Source of the DNA: an uncultured Collinsella sp.
GTDB taxonomy: Bacteria > Actinomycetota > Coriobacteriia > Coriobacteriales > Coriobacteriaceae
Assembly (NCBI GenBank): GCA_902493835.1
Contig: CABURG010000043.1
Coordinates: 1 to 11,827, forward strand
Direction: 5' to 3'
Length of the DNA: 11,827 nt
Numbering within the stretch: position 1 is the first letter of the stretch; each line of letters opens with the position of its first letter. The notes under the pieces were generated by a model, which had not been told where the DNA came from, did no database searches, and worked only from the letters and a program-made list of their open reading frames with translations. Both the position numbers and the translations under genes were made by a program. Positions 7,194 to 11,827 of the stretch are shown here, one piece after another.

Positions 7194-8279
7194 ATGGGTC
7201 TGATTCAAAAGAAGGACGAGAAGGACGAGATCGACGGCATCCAGATCATCGAGCGCGGCGAAGGCCCCGACGGTGATGAGGACGAAAAGATCGACCTGGT
7301 CGCCGGCACGTCTGCCGAACATATTGCCGCCGGCACGTCCGCCGAGGAGGAGGACGCCCGACTGGAGGCTCAGATTGCCGCGGATGCCGCTGACGAGAAT
7401 CTGATGCCCGAGGCCCAGGATGAGGACGACGACTCCGACGTGGACGACCACGCTTGCAAGCACAAGAAGACGATGATTGCCGCCTTTGTGGTCGCTATCG
7501 TGATCGCTGCTGTGGTCGGCTTCTTTATCGGCAACGGTGGTTTTGGCGGCAAGGGCGTCGGCTCGGCGACCCTGACCGAGGACCAGCTCGATTCGACCGT
7601 GGCAAGCTATAGCTACAACGGCAAGAAGAGCGACATCACCGCGCGCGAGGCCATCGAGAGCCAGTATAGCCTCGACACCGTCAAGGACGACGACGGCAAC
7701 TACACCGCACCGTCTGCCGACGTTATCCTGTCCTACGTGCGCAACCAGATTCTGCTGGACGCTGCCGAGGACGAGGGCATTACCGTCTCTTCCAAGGAGA
7801 TGAAGCAGTACGCCGAGGATTCCATCGGCACCTCCGACTACAAGACCATGGCCACGCAGTACGGCGTGTCCAAGGACCAGGCCAAGCAGATCGTCCGCCA
7901 GTCCGCGACGCTGCAGAAGCTCTACAAGAAGAAGGTGGGCGATAGCTCCGCAAGCATTCCGACCGCCCCGACCGAGCCTGCTGACGGCAACGAGGAGACC
8001 GCGAGCAAGGACTACGCCGACTACATCATCAACCTTGCCGGCGACGAGTGGGATAGCGAGAAGGGCACCTGGAAGGACGCCGATAGCACCTATGCCAAGG
8101 TCTTCGCTGACGATGCCTTTACGGCCGATAGCGCCACCTACAAGCAGGCCATGACCGCCTATTACACCGCCTACCAGCAGTATTCCTCGCAGGCCTCAGG
8201 CGCTAGCTCCAAGTGGACCGAGTATGCTAACGGCCTCTATGCCAAGGCCAACATCAGCATCTACGGCCTGTTTGCGTAA
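7194..8279 (+). CDS. Membrane-anchored SurA-like protein without PPIase domain
   Basis: A 361-residue single-pass membrane protein. Residues 1-85 are strongly acidic and probably cytoplasmic, with a duplicated AGTSAE segment (37-42 and 46-51) encoded by a 27-base tandem repeat. A short CKHKK basic cluster (88-92) precedes one transmembrane helix at about 93-113, a Gly-rich spacer and an external domain. Residues 126-247 resemble the N-terminal chaperone part of SurA/PrsA foldases: VILSYVRNQILLDAAEDEGI followed by a TxxEMxQY-like segment and a K-rich helix (QSATLQKLYKKKV). No parvulin PPIase domain follows; instead there is a Thr/Pro/Glu linker and a Tyr/Ala-rich C-terminal region. ATG 7194 has AAGGAG at 7180-7185. 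Function is likely extracytoplasmic protein folding or binding; confidence in the fold is moderate. Confidence 0.7.
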   Translation: MGLIQKKDEKDEIDGIQIIERGEGPDGDEDEKIDLVAGTSAEHIAAGTSAEEEDARLEAQIAADAADENLMPEAQDEDDDSDVDDHACKHKKTMIAAFVVAIVIAAVVGFFIGNGGFGGKGVGSATLTEDQLDSTVASYSYNGKKSDITAREAIESQYSLDTVKDDDGNYTAPSADVILSYVRNQILLDAAEDEGITVSSKEMKQYAEDSIGTSDYKTMATQYGVSKDQAKQIVRQSATLQKLYKKKVGDSSASIPTAPTEPADGNEETASKDYADYIINLAGDEWDSEKGTWKDADSTYAKVFADDAFTADSATYKQAMTAYYTAYQQYSSQASGASSKWTEYANGLYAKANISIYGLFA

Positions 8280-8323
8280 AGATTTGTCTGAGCCACCGAG
8301 CGCGTAGCCGAAATATCTGAATA

Positions 8324-8356
8324 AGCCCGCTAGAACGGATGTTGTTCTAGCGGGCT
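8324..8356. terminator. Bidirectional terminator between convergent genes
   Basis: GCCCGCTAGAAC 8325-8336 pairs perfectly with GTTCTAGCGGGC 8344-8355, extended by an A-T pair, around a 7-base loop. TATTTGCGTTT follows on the + strand and TTATTCAGATATTT on the - strand, so it can serve both the SurA-like gene and the convergent Xre gene. Confidence 0.8.
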
Positions 8357-8389
8357 ATTTGCGTTTAGGCGCTGGTGGCTAAATTATGC

Positions 8390-8629
8390 CTATGAATCTT
8401 TAAGTCCAAAAAGGTTATCGGCTTCATCGTCAGGCATATATTCCAGCACATCGCCCGGTTGGCAGTCGAGTGCCCGGCATATCGCGTCAAGAGTTGAAAA
8501 ACGTATGGCAGAAACCTTGCCCGTCTTAATGCGTGACATATTGACCTGGGAGATGCCCACGCGTTCCGCAAGCTCTTTGGATGAGATCTTACGTTCGGCG
8601 AGCATGCGGTCAAGCCGCAGAATAATCAT
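8390..8629 (-). CDS. Xre-family regulator, YozG-like
   Basis: A 79-residue DNA-binding protein that is almost entirely one Cro/CI helix-turn-helix domain. The motif reads SSKELAERVGISQVNMSRIK (17-36), followed by the conserved LDAICRALDCQPGDVLEYMP segment (47-66), typical of the short YozG-type regulators. Start ATG 8629 has an AGGGGG site at 8635-8640 that overlaps the stop codon of the upstream DUF2975 gene, nine bases away, so the two are co-transcribed and probably translationally coupled. Such regulators are commonly paired with DUF2975 membrane proteins. Its likely target is the palindrome at 9301-9316 over the pair's promoter. It ends at a bidirectional terminator. Confidence 0.9.
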   Translation of the reverse strand: MIILRLDRMLAERKISSKELAERVGISQVNMSRIKTGKVSAIRFSTLDAICRALDCQPGDVLEYMPDDEADNLFGLKDS

Positions 8630-8638
8630 GGATTCCCC

Positions 8639-9277
8639 CTAGAGCAATTCGTCATCTTGTTTTTGCAGGATATACCCGTAGCGGAAGATGCTGGCAATCA
8701 GGCAAATAATCAGGCCTGCAAAGAGCATAGAGGGCTCGAATAACTGGCCGACGAACGCATCCGTAAAGCTGCCGCCAAATCCTAAGAGTATCATTCCCGT
8801 GATTGCGGCACCAAGAAGCCTCACGGCAACGCCGCCGATAAGGAATAAATTTCCTACTCGACGAAGTGTCTGGTTACATTCAAGGTCAAAGGGCCTGCCT
8901 TCCTTTTCAATGTTGAAGAAAAACCTGCGCACGCTTATCGCGATGGTAAGCGCGAGACATGTCATCAAGAGGCTCCCTATGGCAGTGTGACCATCGTGTG
9001 CAACGAGCATAAGTGGGGCCTGCGCATCGGCACCGACGATAGCAAGGCACGGCCCTTCGCCGGCTTGAAGTTCTACGGATTGGAGACACGACCCTTGGGA
9101 GAGGCCAGGCAATATGAGTAGAAGGTCAATCGCAATGACTGCGAGGAGCCCCAGAGCGAGCGCGGTGGTAATGCAGATCGTGGCCCATTTGCAGATGCGA
9201 GCGAGCTTCCTCAGTTCGGCTATCGTCTGTTCGCGGCTGATGGTTTCATTCGATATAGATGCGTTTCGATGGACCAT
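8639..9277 (-). CDS. DUF2975 family membrane protein
   Basis: A 212-residue integral membrane protein with four predicted helices at about 32-57, 97-118, 142-167 and 183-199. The DUF2975 signature is visible in the loop after helix 2, F-x-x-I-E-x-E-G-R-P-F-D-x-E (residues 121-133), and the C-terminal YGYILQKQDDELL (200-212). Function is unknown; members are usually encoded beside a small Xre regulator, as here. The frame opens further upstream at 9316, but that ATG lies inside the promoter -10 box, so I choose ATG 9277, which has GGAGGGG at 9280-9286 (short spacing). A long first extracytoplasmic loop (about 58-96) holds two Cys (64 and 77). The pair may act as a membrane sensor plus regulator, which is inference. 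Confidence 0.85.
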   Translation of the reverse strand: MVHRNASISNETISREQTIAELRKLARICKWATICITTALALGLLAVIAIDLLLILPGLSQGSCLQSVELQAGEGPCLAIVGADAQAPLMLVAHDGHTAIGSLLMTCLALTIAISVRRFFFNIEKEGRPFDLECNQTLRRVGNLFLIGGVAVRLLGAAITGMILLGFGGSFTDAFVGQLFEPSMLFAGLIICLIASIFRYGYILQKQDDELL

Positions 9278-9300
9278 AACCCCTCCAACCGGCATTTTGG

Positions 9301-9340
9301 ATGATACTTGTATCATATCAGAATTAACGACAAACGATAA
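9301..9340 (-). promoter_or_regulatory. Promoter and palindromic operator of DUF2975/Xre pair
   Basis: Read on the - strand, TTATCG (9340-9335), a 17-base spacer and TATGAT (9317-9312) form a plausible promoter with start near 9305. A perfect palindrome, ATGATAC-TT-GTATCAT at 9301-9316, covers the -10 box and start site, as expected for a repressor operator. The Xre protein of the same operon is the natural candidate, which would make the pair self-regulated. Confidence 0.6.
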
Positions 9341-9524
9341 ATAATTACGGAAACTGAGTTAGTAATGATTGAAAAAGATTAACGTGACCTATTAGCTCAT
9401 TTTGGATGTCGGAGTTTAGCGCACGGGGGATGGGGACAAATGCCAAAACTTCCCGTGATCGCGCAAATGCTTCATCGGGTTTCCCCGATTCATCTGGGAA
9501 AACAGCTGCAAACGATTACAAGTA

Positions 9525-9793
9525 ACCGGTGAACGGTCGAAAACTACCGTTCACCGATAATCTCAAAACTGGTTCTAACTGGTATTAAGACAAAAAGACC
9601 AATTCATATATCTTCACAATGACCTGCAATTTTTCTTTACGCTATTTTTAGCCGCCCTGCGTTGTTTAGACACAATAAAAGTTCTGATCTTTTTCCAAAG
9701 CATTTCGAAACGGTTTCAAAACCGCAGGTAGAAGTATTAACGAGCGGTAAACGGTCGATTTATCACCGTGAGCGGTGCAAAAACGTTTTACCG
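9525..9793. promoter_or_regulatory. Clustered CGGT/ACCG operator-like sites
   Basis: Two copies of CGGTRAACGGTCGA (9527-9540 and 9745-9758) each contain two CGGT tetramers seven bases apart. The first is matched by a perfect inverted copy, giving an 11-bp inverted repeat 9527-9537 with 9546-9556. The second is followed by CACCG-TGAG-CGGTG (9764-9777) and TTTTACCG (9786-9793). A further palindrome CGGTTT-CA-AAACCG is at 9711-9724. The regularity suggests binding sites for one regulator, upstream of the PTS promoter; which one cannot be told. Confidence 0.55.
9705..9724. promoter_or_regulatory. LacI/cre-like palindrome
   Basis: TCGAAACGGTTTCA (9705-9718) differs at one position from the catabolite-responsive element pattern of LacI-family regulators, and includes GAAAC-G-GTTTC. 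It overlaps the palindrome CGGTTT-CA-AAACCG (9711-9724). A sugar-dependent LacI-type regulator would fit a PTS operon, but no such gene is in the window. Confidence 0.4.
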
Positions 9794-9824
9794 TATGAAT
9801 CAACGAAAGCGACCTCTTCTGGGG

Positions 9825-9833
9825 TGATATAGT
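9825..9833 (+). promoter_or_regulatory. Extended -10 promoter of PTS operon
   Basis: TG-A-TATAGT at 9825-9833 is an extended -10 element; no good -35 lies 17 bases upstream, which extended -10 promoters tolerate and activator-dependent ones often lack. Transcription would start near 9840. The CGGT cluster ends about 45 bases upstream of that start. A GTGAC/GTCAC inverted repeat (9832-9836 and 9845-9849) spans the start site and could bind a regulator. I saw no sigma-54 -24/-12 pair. Confidence 0.4.
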
Positions 9834-9926
9834 GACAACAACACGTCACGTGGTCACTACCAGTTTAGAAACCACTGGTCTTCAAAGAACGCTTTCCAAG
9901 AAGCTTTAAGGGCGAGCGCCCGCTGG

Positions 9927-9969
9927 CTTCCGAAAATCATCGGACTCAGATTGTACACACCTTCGGAAG
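9927..9969 (+). promoter_or_regulatory. Candidate RNA switch over EIIA ribosome site
   Basis: CTTCCGAA (9927-9934) can pair perfectly with TTCGGAAG (9962-9969), which contains much of the EIIA ribosome site GGAAGG (9965-9970). The same left arm can instead pair TCCGA (9929-9933) with TCGGA (9940-9944) in a tight 6-base-loop hairpin that leaves the ribosome site free. The two structures exclude each other, the layout of a translational switch. No known riboswitch class or PTS antiterminator site is recognised. Confidence 0.45.
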
Positions 9970-9979
9970 GGAAATTTGA

Positions 9980-10423
9980 ATGGTTGGCTTTATTCTTACC
10001 GGTCATGGACAGTTCGCACCCGGCCTTGCAAGCGCTATCGCTATGGTTGCTGGCGACCAGCCTGCTTTTACCGTCGTTCCTTTTGAGGGCGACCAGGCTG
10101 CATCCTACGGTGAGGATCTCCGCGCCGCTATTACCGCTATGCGCGAGGAGTGCGATGGCGTGCTCGTCTTTACCGACCTGCTTGGCGGCACCCCGTTCAA
10201 CCAGTCGATGATGATTGCCCAGGATGTCGATAACGTCGAGGTTCTGACTGGCACCAACCTTCCCATGGTTATTGAGCTTCTGTTCCTCCGCGGCAATGCC
10301 ACGCTCGCCGAGCTTGGCGAGCAGGCCGTGACCGTTGGCCAGACGGGCGTCACCGCCCAGACGGTCGCATCCGTTGCCGACTCCGAGGAAGAGGATATCT
10401 TCGGCGACGAGGACGGCATCTAA
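9980..10423 (+). CDS. PTS mannose-family EIIA component
   Basis: Cytoplasmic phosphocarrier that takes phosphate from HPr and passes it to EIIB during sugar uptake. The 147-residue product matches the EIIA-Man fold (PF03610): the N-terminal GFILTGHGQFAPG carries the active His9, followed by FTDLLGGTPFNQS (64-76) and GTNLPM (91-96), which line the active site. The C-terminus is acidic (SEEEDIFGDEDGI). It is a stand-alone EIIA, not fused to EIIB. ATG 9980 has GGAAGG/AAGGGA nine bases upstream, within the candidate switch. The stop overlaps the next start (TAATG). EIIA heads the operon, whereas in many mannose-family operons it follows EIID. Confidence 0.93.
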   Translation: MVGFILTGHGQFAPGLASAIAMVAGDQPAFTVVPFEGDQAASYGEDLRAAITAMREECDGVLVFTDLLGGTPFNQSMMIAQDVDNVEVLTGTNLPMVIELLFLRGNATLAELGEQAVTVGQTGVTAQTVASVADSEEEDIFGDEDGI

Positions 10424-10704
10424 TGGCCGATTTCGGAGCCAACGTCCTGAGCTCCTCGGTCGCTCTTTTAGGCCTGCTTGTCATCATGGGCTTGATTTAC
10501 ACCATCTGGTCGCAAATCAACATGAAGAAGAAGCAGAAGTACTTCAAGGAGCTGCACACCGAGCTCAAGCCGGGTCAGGAGGTTCTTTTCGCCGGCGGTA
10601 TCTACGGAACCGTCAAAGGCATCGAAGACGAGAAGGTCCAGATCAAAGTCCGATCCGGAGCCGTCGTAGATGTTTCGCGTTACGCGATTCAGGAGATCAA
10701 GTAA
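10423..10704 (+). CDS. yajC: YajC-like membrane protein within PTS operon
   Basis: A 93-residue protein of the YajC family, an accessory subunit of the Sec-YajC-SecDF complex elsewhere. It has one N-terminal transmembrane helix (about 9-28), a basic KKKQKYF segment on the cytoplasmic side, and the small beta-rich domain GQEVLFAGGIYGTVKGIEDE then VVDVSRYAIQEI, the usual YajC signature. Its ATG overlaps the EIIA stop by one base, so the two are coupled. YajC-like genes are known next to mannose-family PTS genes in some hexosamine or uronate operons, so the placement is unlikely to be accidental. It may help insert or steady EIIC/EIID, but that is inference; no secDF is nearby. Confidence 0.85.
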   Translation: MADFGANVLSSSVALLGLLVIMGLIYTIWSQINMKKKQKYFKELHTELKPGQEVLFAGGIYGTVKGIEDEKVQIKVRSGAVVDVSRYAIQEIK

Positions 10705-10740
10705 CTGTCGTCAGCAAATATCGAAAGGAAGCTGATCAAC

Positions 10741-11223
10741 ATGGCAGAACCCAACATTCTTCTTACCCGCATCGATAACCGACTGGTTCATGGTCAGGTT
10801 GCCACCCAGTGGAACTCCACTCTGGGCTCCAACCTCATCCTTGTCGCCAACGACGACGTGGCGTCCAACACCATGCGCCAGAACCTCATGAAGATGGCCG
10901 CTCCCGCCGGCGTCGCTACGCGTTTCTTCTCCCTGCAGAAGACCATCGACGTCATTGGCAAGGCGAGCCCGCGCCAGAAGATCTTCATCGTGGCCGAAAC
11001 ACCGGAAGACGTGCTTACGCTCGTCAAGGGCGGTGTGCCTATAAAGAAGGTAAACATCGGCAACATGCACATGTCGGAAGGAAAGCGCCAAGTCGCCACC
11101 TCCGTCGCAGTTAACGACGAGGATGTCGCTGCGTTTAAAGAGCTGCAGGAATTGGGGGTGGAGTTGGAGATCAGGCGCGTTCCGAGCACGCCTGTTGAGG
11201 ACACGAGCAAGCTCTTCTCGTAA
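10741..11223 (+). CDS. PTS mannose/sorbose-family EIIB component
   Basis: Receives phosphate from EIIA and transfers it to the sugar as it enters through EIIC/EIID. The 160-residue product is a complete EIIB of the sorbose/N-acetylgalactosamine type (PF03830). RIDNRLVHGQV (10-20) contains the phosphorylated His17, and GNMHMSEGKRQVATSVAVND is the conserved loop typical of this subfamily. ATG 10741 has AAAGGAAG about nine bases upstream, 36 bases after yajC. The family cannot fix the sugar: mannose, N-acetylgalactosamine, galactosamine and sorbose transporters share these motifs. Confidence 0.94.
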   Translation: MAEPNILLTRIDNRLVHGQVATQWNSTLGSNLILVANDDVASNTMRQNLMKMAAPAGVATRFFSLQKTIDVIGKASPRQKIFIVAETPEDVLTLVKGGVPIKKVNIGNMHMSEGKRQVATSVAVNDEDVAAFKELQELGVELEIRRVPSTPVEDTSKLFS

Positions 11224-11240
11224 TCCTCGTGATCCACGTT

Positions 11241-11290
11241 GTCAGGAGTGAAACCCTGACGTTCTGTACGTGATATCCAAAGTGCGTACA
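11241..11290 (+). other. Two intercistronic hairpins between EIIB and EIIC
   Basis: GTCAGG 11241-11246 pairs with CCTGAC 11255-11260, and TGTACG 11265-11270 pairs with CGTACA 11285-11290. Neither has a T-run, so they are not terminators. They may tune mRNA stability or the ratio of the soluble to membrane components, as intra-operon hairpins often do. Confidence 0.45.
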
Positions 11291-11313
11291 TTCATTTTGA
11301 AAGGAGGAGCAAG

Positions 11314-11827
11314 ATGGAATACTCGATCATCCAGATCGCTCTGGTCTTCGTTGTTACGTTCATCGCGGCAATCGACCAGTTTGATTTCCTCGAGTCTCTC
11401 TATCAGCCCATCGTCACCGGCGCCGTCATCGGTCTTATCCTTGGCGACCTCAACACCGGTCTTCTCGTGGGTGGTACCTATCAGCTCATGACGATCGGCA
11501 ACATGCCGATCGGAGGCGCTCAGCCGCCTAACGCCGTCATCGGCGGCATCATGGCAGCCATTCTCGCTATCGCCACGGGCCTCGAGCCCAACGCGGCAGT
11601 CGGCCTCGCTATTCCGTTCGCCCTGCTTGGCCAGCTTGGCGTTACCCTGGTCTTCACGCTTATGTCCCCGCTTATGTCCACGGCCGATAACATGGCTCAC
11701 AACGCGGACACCAAGGGCATCGAGCGCCTGAACTACTTCGCCATGGCTCTGCTCGGCCTGATCTTCGCTGTCGTCGTCACCCTGTTCTTCATCGCTGGCG
11801 CTACCATTGGTCAGACCATCGCTTCCG
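11314..11827 (+). CDS. PTS mannose/sorbose-family EIIC component, partial
   Basis: Membrane channel half of the sugar transporter, working with EIID. The window holds the first 171 residues and the gene runs off the right edge, so it is 3' truncated only by the window. The sequence has the sorbose-family EIIC (PF03609) start: an N-terminal helix MEYSIIQIALVFVVTFIAAID, then QPIVTGAVIGLILGD and a GGTYQLMTIGNMPIGGAQPPNA-like segment (written here in part) that forms the conserved sugar-binding re-entrant region. Further hydrophobic helices lie at about 72-90, 95-118 and 143-165. ATG 11314 has AAGGAGG at 11301-11307. EIID should follow. Confidence 0.93.
   Translation, partial: MEYSIIQIALVFVVTFIAAIDQFDFLESLYQPIVTGAVIGLILGDLNTGLLVGGTYQLMTIGNMPIGGAQPPNAVIGGIMAAILAIATGLEPNAAVGLAIPFALLGQLGVTLVFTLMSPLMSTADNMAHNADTKGIERLNYFAMALLGLIFAVVVTLFFIAGATIGQTIAS

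Larger units (their letters stand above)
9341..9979. other. Long AT-rich regulatory gap before PTS operon
   Basis: No gene of credible length or with a ribosome site is present; only frames of 10 to 21 codons occur. The composition is clearly more AT-rich than the flanking genes. It carries competing small hairpins near 9474-9501, clustered CGGT/ACCG elements (9525-9793), paired ACTGGT elements (9568, 9578, and inverted at 9859 and 9874), an extended -10 box near 9828, and a 140-base leader with alternative stems ahead of EIIA. The size and density of signals suggest the PTS operon is controlled by more than one factor. Confidence 0.6.

Noticed and set aside
9278..9316. Longer N-terminus for the DUF2975 protein
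   Set aside because: The upstream ATG lies in the -10 box and operator, before the predicted transcription start.
9465..9530. Short leader peptide of 21 codons starting at 9468
   Set aside because: No ribosome site and no regulatory codon run; small frames are expected by chance here.
9780..9850. Sigma-54 promoter, common for mannose-family PTS operons in Firmicutes
   Set aside because: No TGGCAC-N5-TTGC-like pair at the right spacing was seen.
1..11827. CRISPR array, insertion sequence, prophage or toxin-antitoxin
   Set aside because: No regularly spaced repeats, no transposase or integrase motifs; the Xre gene pairs with DUF2975 rather than with a toxin.

Overview
The window is high-GC, densely packed bacterial DNA with strong GGAGG-type ribosome binding sites. 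The mix of proteins (long-form hibernation factor, NAD-type isocitrate dehydrogenase, mannose-family PTS, DegV, DUF2975/Xre pair) and the codon use suggest an actinobacterium of the gut class Coriobacteriia, most likely Collinsella or a close relative. That placement is inference from style and content; no rRNA or marker gene is present to fix it.

Layout. Positions 1-688 hold no convincing gene: there are two abutting hairpins, a perfect TATAAT box, then a GC-rich, hairpin-rich stretch that could be a long leader or an RNA gene I cannot identify. It leads to a family 3 solute-binding lipoprotein (689-1714) closed by a strong terminator. Next come hpf (2032-2616) with its own terminator and a DegV fatty-acid-binding protein (2696-3649). 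A tight same-strand run follows: a beta-hydroxyacid dehydrogenase with an unusual Cys/His-rich tail (3748-4827), a small membrane protein (4833-5261), a HEAT-like helical protein (5277-5975) and an NAD-type isocitrate dehydrogenase (5982-7067). A membrane-anchored SurA-like protein (7194-8279) is next. It converges on a minus-strand pair, a DUF2975 membrane protein and a YozG-like Xre regulator (9277 down to 8390), across a shared bidirectional terminator.

The most notable part lies between 9341 and 9979, an AT-rich 640-base gap upstream of a mannose-family PTS operon. It contains repeated CGGT/ACCG operator-like sequences, an extended -10 promoter, and a leader in which one segment can pair either with a nearby partner or with the ribosome binding site of the first PTS gene. 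The operon runs EIIA, a YajC-like protein, EIIB, EIIC, and leaves the window inside EIIC; EIID is expected just beyond.

How the genes relate: EIIA, EIIB and EIIC should form one sugar transporter whose substrate cannot be read from sequence. The DUF2975/Xre pair looks autoregulated through a palindrome over its own promoter. The dehydrogenase-to-isocitrate-dehydrogenase run is co-directional and translationally tight, but no shared pathway is evident beyond redox metabolism. I found no transposase, CRISPR array, phage gene, tRNA or rRNA. No wholly new multi-gene system is evident; the best leads are the metal-binding tail, the PTS operator array and the candidate RNA switch.
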